Positions 48,406 through 57,241 of a stretch of 64,000 bases of DNA are shown in pieces. The notes under the pieces are model-generated. The model saw only the letters and a list, made by a program, of their open reading frames with translations. It did no database searches and was not told the origin of the DNA. The stretch is from Bryobacteraceae bacterium (GTDB lineage: Bacteria; Acidobacteriota; Terriglobia; Bryobacterales; Bryobacteraceae). The stretch lies in NCBI GenBank assembly GCA_019748195.1, contig JAIEPW010000014.1, forward strand, positions 32,523-96,522. Direction: 5' to 3'. The translations under genes and the position numbers were made by a program. How positions within the stretch are numbered: position 1 is the stretch's first letter; each line of letters starts with the position of its first letter.

Positions 48406-49785
48406 ATGGAAAACGGCAACCCCGCATTCGATTTCCGCATCCTGGACCTGGCTTCCCGTTACGCGACAGCCTACCTGCGGAGCATTCGAAGCCGGAGCGT
48501 CGCGCCCTCCCGGTCGGACCTCCTCCCTCTGGCTCAACTGGAGGAACCGCTGCCCGATGCGCCGTCTGATCCCTGCTGCGTGCTGGCTTTGCTGGACCGG
48601 GTTTGTTCTCCGGCGACGGTCGCCAACGCAGGCGGCAGATTCTTCGGTTTCGTGAATGGCGGCGCCCTGCCGGTTTCCGTAGGGGCTAGCTGGATCTCCA
48701 GCGCCTGGGATCAGAACAGCGCGTTGCGGGTCATGTCCCCGGCGGGCGCCGCGTTGGAGGATGTCGCGCTCCGGTGGGTGCGCGAAGCGCTCGCGCTGCC
48801 GGCCGAATGCGCGGGTTCCATCGTGACCGGCGCGAGCATCGCGAACCTGACAGGTCTCGCGGCAGCCCGGCATCGCCTGCTTAAGCGCGCCGGATGGGAT
48901 GTCGAAAACGACGGCATGGATGGCGCACCGCGCTTGCGCGTGGTGGCCGGGGAGCAGATGCACGCGGCCCTCAATAAGGCGCTGGGGTTGCTGGGACTCG
49001 GCCGGAACCGCGTGATCCGCGTCCCGGCCGATGAGCAGGGACGCATCCGGGTAGACCGCATGCCGGACCTGGACGATCAGACGATTGTTTGCATCCAGGC
49101 GGGCAATGTGAACAGCGGGGCGTTCGACCCCGCCGCGGAGATCTGCGCCCTTGCCCGCGAAGCCGGCGCGTGGGTTCACGTCGACGGCGCATTCGGACTG
49201 TGGGCCGCGGCATCGCCTCGCTACCGCCACCTGACGCGCGGCTTCGAGCTCGCGGACTCCTGGGCAACCGACGGTCACAAGTGGCTGAATGTCGGCTACG
49301 ACTGCGGCATCGCCCTGGTCCGCGACGAGGAGGCGGTGCGGGCCGCGATGTCCATCTCCGCGGCCTACTTCCGTCCGGGAGAGCGGCGCGAGCCCAGCAA
49401 CTACACTCCCGAAATGTCACGCCGCGCGCGCGGCGTGGAACTCTGGGCGGCGCTTCGAACCCTGGGGCGGCGCGGCCTGGCCGAACTCATCGATCGCACC
49501 TGCCGCCACGCGCAACGCTTCGCGGCCGGGCTGCGCGAAGCCGGGTACGAGATACTGAACGACGTTGTGATCAACCAGGTGCTGGTGTCCTTTGGCGATG
49601 CTCGCGCCACACAAGCCGTGATCGCGAGGCTGCAGGAAGACGGCGCCTGCTGGTGCGGCGGCTCGGAATGGCGCGGCCGGGCGGCCATGCGGATCAGCGT
49701 ATCGTCCTGGGCGACCACGGACCAGGATGTCGAGATAAGCCTGGCCGCCATGCTGCGAATCGCCAGGGAATGCCGGCAAGCCTGA
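48406..49785 (+). CDS. PLP-dependent decarboxylase family protein
   Basis: The 459-residue protein of the group II decarboxylase fold has the PLP lysine in D-G-H-K-W-L-N (ATDGHKWLNVGYDCG) and HVDGAFGLWAA where the PLP nitrogen is held. GSIVTGASIANLTGLAAARH is the phosphate-binding region. Aromatic amino acid or glutamate-like decarboxylation is possible; the substrate is unknown. It starts a cluster with a cupin and an aminotransferase. Confidence 0.88.
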   Translation: MENGNPAFDFRILDLASRYATAYLRSIRSRSVAPSRSDLLPLAQLEEPLPDAPSDPCCVLALLDRVCSPATVANAGGRFFGFVNGGALPVSVGASWISSAWDQNSALRVMSPAGAALEDVALRWVREALALPAECAGSIVTGASIANLTGLAAARHRLLKRAGWDVENDGMDGAPRLRVVAGEQMHAALNKALGLLGLGRNRVIRVPADEQGRIRVDRMPDLDDQTIVCIQAGNVNSGAFDPAAEICALAREAGAWVHVDGAFGLWAAASPRYRHLTRGFELADSWATDGHKWLNVGYDCGIALVRDEEAVRAAMSISAAYFRPGERREPSNYTPEMSRRARGVELWAALRTLGRRGLAELIDRTCRHAQRFAAGLREAGYEILNDVVINQVLVSFGDARATQAVIARLQEDGACWCGGSEWRGRAAMRISVSSWATTDQDVEISLAAMLRIARECRQA

Positions 49786-49800
49786 AGCAAGGAGGAACGA

Positions 49801-50175
49801 GTGAGCCAGGAAAACTTCGGGTACGAAACGCGGCTGAATGCCCAATATGGCCCGCTGGAAGTGATCGACGAGAAGTCTCTCGCCGATGAGTGCCGCTTCC
49901 GCTGGTTCAACCAGACGTTGTGCAAGGTAAACGGCTCGGTGGTCCGGCTCGGTGTCGTGCAGGGAGAATATCACTGGCACAAGCACGATGACGACGACGA
50001 GTTTTTCTACGTTCTGGAGGGGGCGCTCTGGATCGACCTGGAGGCGCGGACGGTGGAACTCAAACCCCGGCAAGGCTTCGTCGTGCCCAAGGGTGTCATT
50101 CACCGGACCCGGGCCGCCGAACGAACCGTGATCCTCATGGTCGAAAACGAAGGCATCGTTCCCACGGGAAGTTGA
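49801..50175 (+). CDS. Cupin-domain protein
   Basis: The 124-residue single cupin has motif 1 with metal-binding histidines (YHWHKHDDDDEFFYVLEG) and motif 2 (LKPRQGFVVPKGVIHRTRA). GTG 49801 follows AAGGAGG. It lies 15 bases after the decarboxylase and just before the aminotransferase gene. It could act on a product of the two PLP enzymes; function is not known. Confidence 0.88.
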   Translation: MSQENFGYETRLNAQYGPLEVIDEKSLADECRFRWFNQTLCKVNGSVVRLGVVQGEYHWHKHDDDDEFFYVLEGALWIDLEARTVELKPRQGFVVPKGVIHRTRAAERTVILMVENEGIVPTGS

Positions 50176-50186
50176 GGCAAATCATC

Positions 50187-51341
50187 ATGCAACCCAACTG
50201 GCCGGCCGTGCGCGCGGAGTTTCCCGCATTGTCGAATTGGACCTGCTTGAACGCGGCGACCTACGGTCAAATGCCGCGAGCGGCGGCCGACGCCATAAAC
50301 CGCCACGTCGCCCAGCGGGACGAAAACGGCTGTGTCGACTTCCTGAGCTGGTTCGATGACATGGACGCGATTCGCGCCTCCTGCGCGCGCCTCATCCATT
50401 GCGAACCGGACGATATCGCCTTCACCGTCAACTCCGCCACCGGACTCGCAACTCTGATTCTGGGCCTCCAATGGCAGCCCGGCGATGAGGTGCTTACACT
50501 CGACGATGAGTTCCCGAATCAGCTCTATACGTCCGTCGTACTGGAGGGCTTCGGCGTCAGGTTACGAACCGTCCCCTGGCGCGACTTCCATCCGGCCGTG
50601 ACCGGACGGACGCGGCTGGCGATCCTGAGCACGGTCAACTACTCCACCGGGTGGCGGCTTCCCGCGGAAGAGGTTTCCGAATATCTTCGCCGCCGCAACG
50701 TGTTGCTCTATCTCGACGGCTCACAAAGCATCGGCGCGCTGCGGTTCGATGTCAAACGCGTCCGGCCCTCCGCGCTCTGTGTGGACGCCTATAAGTGGAT
50801 GCTTTCGCCGAACGGCGCCGGATGGTTGTATGTCGATCCGGAATTGAGGCCGCGTTTGCCCGCGACGGTGGTCGGCTGGCGCAGCGATCGGACCTGGAGG
50901 TCGGTGGATACGTTAAATCACGGCAACCCTTTGTTCGCGGAGGCAGCCGAGAAGTATGAGGGCGGAATGCTCTGCTTTCCCTCGCTGTACGGGATGGGCG
51001 CCGTGATCGACCGCATGCTTGAGATCGGACCGGCGGCGATCGAGACGCGGGTCCTGGATCTGGCCGGGAAAGCGCGTTCGATGCTGGGCGAACTCGGCGC
51101 GCAAGTAAGCCAGGACCAGTCGCCAATCGTCACCGCGGTCCTGCCGGCCCTGGACTCCAGCGAGCTCGTTCGGAAACTACAGACCCAGCGGATTCTCGTG
51201 TCGTCGCGGAAGGGCAAGCTTCGTGTGTCGCCACACTTTTATAATGACGAGTCCGATCTCGCGATTCTCCGCGAAGCGCTGACCCGAGAGGGCGGTGCGG
51301 CCGCCGGGAGCCGCATCGCCCGCCTTTCTCCTACTGCTTAG
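50187..51341 (+). CDS. Class V aminotransferase (cysteine desulfurase-like fold)
   Basis: The 384-residue PLP enzyme has the lysine in DAYKWMLSPNGAGWLY and DGSQSIGALRFDVKR at the pyridine-binding site. The N-terminus begins PNWPAVRAEFPALSNWTCLN. It resembles the isopenicillin-N-epimerase/kynureninase-like branch rather than IscS, since no catalytic-loop cysteine is evident. ATG 50187 has GAGG 11 bases upstream. It overlaps the convergent NTF2 gene by 11 bases. Confidence 0.85.
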   Translation: MQPNWPAVRAEFPALSNWTCLNAATYGQMPRAAADAINRHVAQRDENGCVDFLSWFDDMDAIRASCARLIHCEPDDIAFTVNSATGLATLILGLQWQPGDEVLTLDDEFPNQLYTSVVLEGFGVRLRTVPWRDFHPAVTGRTRLAILSTVNYSTGWRLPAEEVSEYLRRRNVLLYLDGSQSIGALRFDVKRVRPSALCVDAYKWMLSPNGAGWLYVDPELRPRLPATVVGWRSDRTWRSVDTLNHGNPLFAEAAEKYEGGMLCFPSLYGMGAVIDRMLEIGPAAIETRVLDLAGKARSMLGELGAQVSQDQSPIVTAVLPALDSSELVRKLQTQRILVSSRKGKLRVSPHFYNDESDLAILREALTREGGAAAGSRIARLSPTA

Positions 51342-52197
51342 CCGTGGCGTCCATGTGCCACCCCGGGTTCACCCACTGCCCGTCGCGATACAGGAACAAC
51401 TCCATCACCGTGCCGGAGCTCGCGGATTGCTTGCCGCCGGTCTCGGTGACGTACTTGTAGGTCGAATACAGAACCGCCACGGGACCGTAGTTCTGAATTT
51501 CCGTGGACGGGAATTCCAGGCTTACCAGCTTCGTGCCGCTCTTGGCCGCCTCCACCGCGGAGGAAAGGATCGCCGCCTGCTTCTCGAATCCTCCTCCCGC
51601 GGACGCGGCGATGGTCTCGGGGGGCACCAGCTTTTTCAGCTTCTCCTGATCGTTGCCGAACCAGGACCGCCACACGCTCTCCCGAGCCTCCAACAGATTC
51701 TTGCGCCCGGTGTCGGATAACCGGCCCGGCGTCGCCAACTGCGCCAGTTGCGTCTCCGGATGAACCACGGTGTGAGAGCCTGCCTGGATCCAGTGGCCTT
51801 TCTCCTTCACGTAAAGGTCCGTGATCCGAAGCGCGCGCTTCACCGGACCGCTCGGGGAGAGCGCGTCCAGGTCGGCGACAAAGGATACAAATGCGGTGTC
51901 GCCGTAAAACACGATGTCGAACTCCCGCAGGTTGTACGCTTTCATCCCGTACGGGCTCTTGGGGTCCGGCGTGGAGGCACGCATGTAACCGTCGATTCCC
52001 TTGATGACGCCGCGCGAGCCCTCCAGGAACCCGCGCCAGTTTTCATGATGGGTGGCGCGTAGTTCGGCCGCGTCCTTCTTGATGAACCCCTGAAAAATAC
52101 GGTCGAGATGCGCGCGGATGGCTTCGCGATCGCTCTGGCGGTCGTCCGCCGCGGCCGCGGACACGGCGAGTGATAAGACTACAAGCAGGTGCTTCAT
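51331..52197 (-). CDS. Exported double NTF2-like (SnoaL/DUF4440) protein
   Basis: The 288-residue protein has a signal peptide (MKHLLVVLSLAVSAAAADD) and two NTF2-like folds: one with IRAHLDRIFQGFIKKDAAEL and FYGDTAFVSFVADLDAL, and a second from about residue 170 with YGPVAVLYSTYKYVTETG. Such pockets bind small molecules. It starts 16 bases before the end of the 52,213 permease gene on the same strand and may be in its transcript. Confidence 0.78.
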   Translation of the reverse strand: MKHLLVVLSLAVSAAAADDRQSDREAIRAHLDRIFQGFIKKDAAELRATHHENWRGFLEGSRGVIKGIDGYMRASTPDPKSPYGMKAYNLREFDIVFYGDTAFVSFVADLDALSPSGPVKRALRITDLYVKEKGHWIQAGSHTVVHPETQLAQLATPGRLSDTGRKNLLEARESVWRSWFGNDQEKLKKLVPPETIAASAGGGFEKQAAILSSAVEAAKSGTKLVSLEFPSTEIQNYGPVAVLYSTYKYVTETGGKQSASSGTVMELFLYRDGQWVNPGWHMDATAKQ

Positions 52198-52212
52198 GGG
52201 TCAGTGCTCCTT

Positions 52213-54885
52213 TTATTCGTTGCGAATGATCTCGGCGGGGTTGGCCCCCGCCGCCTTGCGAGCGGGACGCCAGCACCCGATCAGCGCGGTGATGGCGACC
52301 ACCGTGAACGCGGTGGCGTAGGTCGCGGGATCAAACGGAGAGACCCCGTAGGTCAGGCTCGCCAGCCATTTCGCGCCGGCCAGCGAAGCCGCCATACCCA
52401 GCGCCACGCCGAACACCGCGGGTTGCAAACCTTCCCGGAAAACCAGCTTCCGGACATCGGCATGGCTCGCGCCCAATGCCATTCGGATCCCCATCTCGGG
52501 CATGCGGCGCGACACGGAATAGTCGATAACGCCGTGCACGCCCAGCGCCGTCAACAGCAGCGTGAACAGCGCGAACACAGCCGCGAGCTTGGCGGTCAGA
52601 TCGGCGGGTGCCCGCGCCTTGTCGATGTAGGCCTGCATGGGACGAACCTTCGAGAGCGCCAGATCGGGATCCAGCTTGTGCAATTCCGCGCGGACCGCGG
52701 CCGCCAGATGCGCCGGATCTCCGGGAGCACGGACCGCGTAGCTCAAATGCGGCCGCGAACTCTGCTCGTAGGGCAGATAGACCTGCCCGCGAAGCTGTGT
52801 CGCCAGGCCGTGATGGCGGATGTGCTCCACCACGCCCACCACCTCGGTCCAAACCGGAACGAATGCGCCATTCTGCCACCGCTCCACGTTGATCTTCTGC
52901 CCCACGGCGCCGCGGCCGGGCCACGCCGCCCGCGCCAGCGTCTCATCGACAATGGACACCAGCCGGCTTTGCGCCTGATCGAGCGGCTCGAAGTGGCGGC
53001 CCTCCAGCAGCCGGGTCCCCATCGCCTGAAAGTAGCCAGGCGTGATCGCGCGCTGGTCCGCCAGTAGCGCCGCGCCCGCGTTTTGCTCCGCGCCCTCCAG
53101 ACGATACGGTCCGTACCAGTTGGGGTAATCGTCCAGCGGTAAGTGACTGACGCCGCCGACGGCGCTGACCCCTGGAAGATCCGCCAAACGAGCCTCCCAA
53201 CGTTTCACCACCGCTGCTCGAGCCGCGTCGTTCGGATACTGTCTGCCGGGCAGGTCCACTTCGAAGGTCAGCACGTTGCGCGCGTCCATTCCGGCGCGTT
53301 CCTGCCGCAAATGGAACAGCGTCTGCAGCAACAGCCCCGCGGCGATCAGCAGCAGGAACCCGAGGCTCACCTCACACGTGATCAACGCGGCGCGCAACTT
53401 CCCGTACGCCGCCGATCGGGCCCCTCCCCGCGTGTCCCGCAGCCGCTCCACCAGGTTCGTCTTGAGCGCTTCCAGCGCGGGCGCGAGTCCGAACAGCAGC
53501 GCCGCCGCCAGCGAGATGCCTCCGGCATACGCGAGCATCTGCCAGTCCAGCGTGGCCGTGCGATACCGCGCGAGCTGATCCGGCCGGGTGCTCGCAAACC
53601 AGCGCAGCGCCAGCCCACCCAGGGCGATCCCGCCCAGGAAGCCCGCCGTACATAGTACGAGCCCTTCCGTCACCAGTTGCCGCACGATCCGCGAACTGGA
53701 AGCTCCGAGTGAGGCTCGCAGCGCCATCTCCTTGCCGCGCTGACCGGCTCGCGCGAGCAAAAGGTTCACTACGTTGATACACACCACCACGATCACCAGC
53801 GTGGATCCGGCGAACAGCACGGTCAGTACTGGGCGGATCTCGCGGACCGCGTCCCCTTGCATGGGTATCGCGTGGAACGTCAGCTTCTCGGCCGAGAATT
53901 CGGTGTAGGCTCCCCGGATCTCGAGCGCAACCCGGTCCAGGTCCCGTTGCGCGTCCTGCGGACTTACTCCGGGCTTCATCCGGACCAGGACTCGCAGGTA
54001 ATAGAGCGTGCGCGGTCCCTTGAAAATCGCGTTGGGAAAAGGCGTGAAGGCAGGAACATCGGCCGGCACGTTGGAGTCCGCCGGGAAGTGCAGCCGGAAA
54101 TCCGGCGGCAGCACGCCCACCACGGTCAGATTGCGCCCGCTGAACGCCACCCCCTTGCCGATGATTGCAGGGTCCGCCGCGAATCGCCGGCGCCATAGAG
54201 CATCGCTGAGGACGATCGCGGGGCGCCCGCCGGCGGCTTCTTCCTCGGTGAACAACCGGCCCAGTTGCGGCTGGATACCCAGCAAAGACAGGAAGTTGGT
54301 GGTCACGCTGGCCACCTTCACCTGCTCCGGATTGGCGTCGCCCGTGAAAGTCCCGGTACCCACCCAGATGGCGCCCGCGCCCTCCAGTGCCGAGCTACGT
54401 TCCAGAATCTCCTTGAGCAGCGTCCCCGACATCGGGGCGCGCGCCGTCCCCAGCTTCTCGAAGGATGACCAGAGCAGCGCCAGCCGCTCCGGCTGATGGT
54501 ACGGCAGCGGTTCCAAAACCACGGCGTATAGCACGCCGAAAATCGCTGTATTCAGGCCGATACCCAGCGCCAGCGTCAGGATGGCTACCGCCGACAACCC
54601 CGGGCTGCGGCGCAGTGTCCGGAATGCGTAGCGAAGATCCTGCAGAATCGAATCGAGGGTCGCGCCCGCCCGGGCATCGCGAACCCGCTCCTTGAGCTGC
54701 TCAGGTCCTTCCAGTTCCATTCGGGCCTGGCGCCTGGCTTCCGCCGCGTCGAGTCCCTCGGCGAGCTTTCGATCGGCGAGAATGTCCACGCACGCCTCGA
54801 TTTCCTCCCGCAGATCCTCCTCCGCCCGTTCCCGGCGGAACTGCAGCCTGGCGCCGTGCGCGATGCGATGGAACAGGCGGCTCAT
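52213..54885 (-). CDS. ADOP-family permease with prefix domain
   Basis: The 890-residue membrane protein has an N-terminal cytoplasmic prefix of about 80 residues (REEIEACVDILADRKLAEGL), then the tandem MacB/FtsX permease units, with the first helix at LSAVAILTLALGIGLNTAIF and the end at RKAAGANPAEIIRNE. The prefix is typical of ADOP proteins with a PadR partner. The PadR gene ends four bases upstream, so they form an operon. Confidence 0.94.
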   Translation of the reverse strand: MSRLFHRIAHGARLQFRRERAEEDLREEIEACVDILADRKLAEGLDAAEARRQARMELEGPEQLKERVRDARAGATLDSILQDLRYAFRTLRRSPGLSAVAILTLALGIGLNTAIFGVLYAVVLEPLPYHQPERLALLWSSFEKLGTARAPMSGTLLKEILERSSALEGAGAIWVGTGTFTGDANPEQVKVASVTTNFLSLLGIQPQLGRLFTEEEAAGGRPAIVLSDALWRRRFAADPAIIGKGVAFSGRNLTVVGVLPPDFRLHFPADSNVPADVPAFTPFPNAIFKGPRTLYYLRVLVRMKPGVSPQDAQRDLDRVALEIRGAYTEFSAEKLTFHAIPMQGDAVREIRPVLTVLFAGSTLVIVVVCINVVNLLLARAGQRGKEMALRASLGASSSRIVRQLVTEGLVLCTAGFLGGIALGGLALRWFASTRPDQLARYRTATLDWQMLAYAGGISLAAALLFGLAPALEALKTNLVERLRDTRGGARSAAYGKLRAALITCEVSLGFLLLIAAGLLLQTLFHLRQERAGMDARNVLTFEVDLPGRQYPNDAARAAVVKRWEARLADLPGVSAVGGVSHLPLDDYPNWYGPYRLEGAEQNAGAALLADQRAITPGYFQAMGTRLLEGRHFEPLDQAQSRLVSIVDETLARAAWPGRGAVGQKINVERWQNGAFVPVWTEVVGVVEHIRHHGLATQLRGQVYLPYEQSSRPHLSYAVRAPGDPAHLAAAVRAELHKLDPDLALSKVRPMQAYIDKARAPADLTAKLAAVFALFTLLLTALGVHGVIDYSVSRRMPEMGIRMALGASHADVRKLVFREGLQPAVFGVALGMAASLAGAKWLASLTYGVSPFDPATYATAFTVVAITALIGCWRPARKAAGANPAEIIRNE

Positions 54886-54889
54886 CGAG

Positions 54890-55222
54890 TCATGCCTCCT
54901 GGTCCAGGACGCTGCTCACCGCCGCCAGAATCTGCAGCCAGTGGCGCTTCTTCTCTTCGAGCTGCTTCTGCCCTTCGGGGGTGATCTCGTAGTAACGGGC
55001 GCGCCGCTTGTTCTCGGATTCGCCCCAACGGCCCCGGATGTAGCCGCTGTCCTCCAGGCGGCGCAGGGCGGGGAAGATTGAGCCCGGCCCGGCGGCGAAG
55101 GCTCCTCCGCTTACAACCCGAATCCGGTCGGCGACGCCGACTCCATGCGCGGGCCGCAAGGCCAGCGTCCGTAGAATCAACAAATCGAGCGTTCCAGGGG
55201 GAATATCAATGGACTGGGTCAT
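54890..55222 (-). CDS. PadR-family regulator
   Basis: The 110-residue winged-helix repressor begins GTLDLLILRTLALRPAHGVG, has the wing GPGSIFPALRRLEDSGYIRG and ends in a dimer helix (EKKRHWLQILAAVSSVL). It most likely represses its own operon with the ADOP permease and is released by a small molecule. A matched inverted repeat lies one base upstream of its start. Confidence 0.95.
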   Translation of the reverse strand: MTQSIDIPPGTLDLLILRTLALRPAHGVGVADRIRVVSGGAFAAGPGSIFPALRRLEDSGYIRGRWGESENKRRARYYEITPEGQKQLEEKKRHWLQILAAVSSVLDQEA

Positions 55223-55223
55223 T

Positions 55224-55265
55224 CCTATCGGGTCTCGATAGGTAGGGTAGGCCCGCTTCTATCGA
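55224..55265. promoter_or_regulatory. Candidate PadR operator
   Basis: CCTATCG (55224-55230) and CGATAGG (55236-55242) are 7-base inverted arms around a 5-base centre, one base upstream of the padR start codon. A third half-site, CTATCGA, lies at 55259-55265. Binding would cover the ribosome-binding site and start point. Confidence 0.55.
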
Positions 55266-55314
55266 CATTCGACACGTTTGGGGTGAATGACCAGCAATCC
55301 GGGGTGAATTGCGG

Positions 55315-56427
55315 CTACGCCGGCCGGATGCGCCCGTCGCGAGACAGCCGAAGCCGGTTGCCCCGCCATATGACCGTATCGCCCGCCAATCCCGCCAGCC
55401 AAATTCCGAATCCCCACAAATCGCGCAGAGGTACGAACAGCAGCATCTTCACCGCGTCCGCGCTGCGCAGCACGGCGACACTCACGGTGAAGGCCATGGC
55501 CATGCGGACCGCCAACAGCAGGATCGCCAGCCACCAATACCCGGACACGGCGCACACCAGAGCCCAGAGGCTGGCGTTCGTTACGGGGAGCCCCAGGTAT
55601 CCGCCCGGACGCGACACGCGAATTGTGCGCGCCCAGCGGAGCTGATGGCGCCAGATACCGGCCCAGGTGGTGTCGTTCAAGCTCGTGTCCACCACCGTCT
55701 CGCTCAGCACGCAGCGCTTGCCCATCCGATAAATGCGGCTTCCGAGCTGGTAGTCGTCGGCGATGTAGTCGCCCAGCACCTCCAGGCCGCCCATTTTCCG
55801 TACATCGGCCGCGCGCACGGCCATCGTCGATCCAAACGCGAATTCCTCCACCCCGAAGAACGGAGCAACCAGCGTGGACGGAGCGAAATCCGTCGCGATC
55901 CCCAACGCCTCCCAGTGCCCGGCCCAACTCACGGCGTGCGCCCGGTACAGGCACGTGACCAGGCCGACGGATTCGTCCTTCAACGGAGAGAGCACGCGCA
56001 GCAGATAATCTTCCGGTACGCGAATATCGGCGTCGGCAATCACCCAGAAATCGTGGCGCGCCGCGGCGGCAAGATCGGCCAGCACGCCCACCTTGGCATT
56101 GGGTGCTTCCGTCCGGGCGACGATCTTGCGAGCGCGATCCGGGTATTCGGCGCACAGGCGATCGATCACTTCCGTGGCGGGATCCCGAGGATCGCGGACG
56201 CCGAACAACACCTCGTAACGCCCGGGGTACGCTTGTCCCAGTTGCGACCGGAAGGCCTGCTCCAGGTCCGGGTCCACCCCACGCACCGGCTTCAAAACGG
56301 AAACGTCCGGCGTGAAGCCGTGCGGCTTGGCTTTCTGGTCCGCGGCAGCCTTGGTCAGCGATGCCAGCAGCGCGACCAACTGGTAGCCCGCGGCGGCAAT
56401 CGCGATCAGAAGCAGAATCCAGAACAC
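55315..56427 (-). CDS. hpnI: Hopanoid glycosyltransferase HpnI
   Basis: The 370-residue family 2 glycosyltransferase has an N-terminal membrane helix (VFWILLLIAIAAAGYQLVAL), the nucleotide-sugar segment VIADADIRVPEDYLL (D-x-D) and a Q-x-x-R-W-type end of the catalytic domain (RHQLRWARTIRV). The C-terminal helices resemble ceramide glucosyltransferases. HpnI adds N-acetylglucosamine to bacteriohopanetetrol. The GTG start 56427 lies 14 bases after the upstream gene. Confidence 0.88.
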   Translation of the reverse strand: MFWILLLIAIAAAGYQLVALLASLTKAAADQKAKPHGFTPDVSVLKPVRGVDPDLEQAFRSQLGQAYPGRYEVLFGVRDPRDPATEVIDRLCAEYPDRARKIVARTEAPNAKVGVLADLAAAARHDFWVIADADIRVPEDYLLRVLSPLKDESVGLVTCLYRAHAVSWAGHWEALGIATDFAPSTLVAPFFGVEEFAFGSTMAVRAADVRKMGGLEVLGDYIADDYQLGSRIYRMGKRCVLSETVVDTSLNDTTWAGIWRHQLRWARTIRVSRPGGYLGLPVTNASLWALVCAVSGYWWLAILLLAVRMAMAFTVSVAVLRSADAVKMLLFVPLRDLWGFGIWLAGLAGDTVIWRGNRLRLSRDGRIRPA

Positions 56428-56441
56428 TGTCGGTGAACTCT

Positions 56442-56807
56442 TTAGAAAGCCAGCAGAACCACGCCGGAGGCCACCAGCGCCGCCCCCATCCAGCGCCGGG
56501 GAGAAACGTGCTCCTGCAGCAGAATCCGCGCCAGAATGGTTTCCGCCACCAGGCTCGCGGCCGTCGCCGGAACGGCGAAACTGAGGTCCGCCACCGATAC
56601 CAGGATCATGAAGCAGGCGAACGAAATGGCCATGAAGAAGATGGCCAGGATCAGCAGCTTTCTGCGGGCCAGGGTTCGCGCCAGCCGGGTCAGCCCGGAG
56701 GCCGTGAAATCCTCCACCTCCCCGACCTTCTTCATTTCGATGCTCTGGAGCACGTCGCCCACCACCGTGGACGCCACGACGCCGAGCACCAGCAGCCAGC
56801 GGATCAT
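56442..56807 (-). CDS. Small EamA/SMR-type membrane protein, second copy
   Basis: The 121-residue protein has four membrane segments (WLLVLGVVASTVVGDVLQ, LAIFFMAISFACFMILVSV, then MGAALVASGVVLLAF). It resembles EmrE/ArnE-type half transporters. It overlaps the similar gene upstream by four bases, so the two probably pair as a heterodimer that flips a lipid-linked sugar or hopanoid precursor. Confidence 0.75.
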   Translation of the reverse strand: MIRWLLVLGVVASTVVGDVLQSIEMKKVGEVEDFTASGLTRLARTLARRKLLILAIFFMAISFACFMILVSVADLSFAVPATAASLVAETILARILLQEHVSPRRWMGAALVASGVVLLAF

Positions 56808-57241
56808 CGGGCGCGCCCCGAGGAGGGATGGGTCGAGCCGACCAGGGCGACGCCCGCCACAATCAAGGCGATCCCTGCCCAGCGCGCCGGGGGCAGTTGT
56901 TCATTCAGCACCAGCCATCCGGATACGCCGGTGAGAACATAGTCGAGCGCGGTGATCGGCATGACGAAGCTCAGGTCCGCCCAGGACAGCAGCGTCATCC
57001 GGGTCAACAGCCACAGAATCAGCAGGCCCACTCCCAGCGCCACCCAGGGATGAAAGATCGCCGTGACGTATTGGGCCGGAGAAGCGGCGTCGACCGCTTT
57101 CATCCCATGCGCCAGCGCGGTGTTGCCGAGCACGGCCGACAATACCACTACGGTCGCGAACAGGTAGGTTTTCCAGCGCAGCCGGTGATGCCCGGCTGCT
57201 TCGGGCGGCGATTGCGCCAGCGCCGCTCGCGGATCCGGCAT
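56804..57241 (-). CDS. Small EamA/SMR-type membrane protein, first copy
   Basis: The 145-residue protein has four membrane segments (LFATVVVLSAVLGNTALAHG, WVALGVGLLILWLLTRMTLL, LSFVMPITALDYVLTGVSG, WAGIALIVAGVALVG). It shares one base with the hpnJ stop and overlaps the next gene by four bases. Position between hpnJ and hpnI suggests transport of hopanoid intermediates; that is inference. Confidence 0.75.
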   Translation of the reverse strand: MPDPRAALAQSPPEAAGHHRLRWKTYLFATVVVLSAVLGNTALAHGMKAVDAASPAQYVTAIFHPWVALGVGLLILWLLTRMTLLSWADLSFVMPITALDYVLTGVSGWLVLNEQLPPARWAGIALIVAGVALVGSTHPSSGRAR

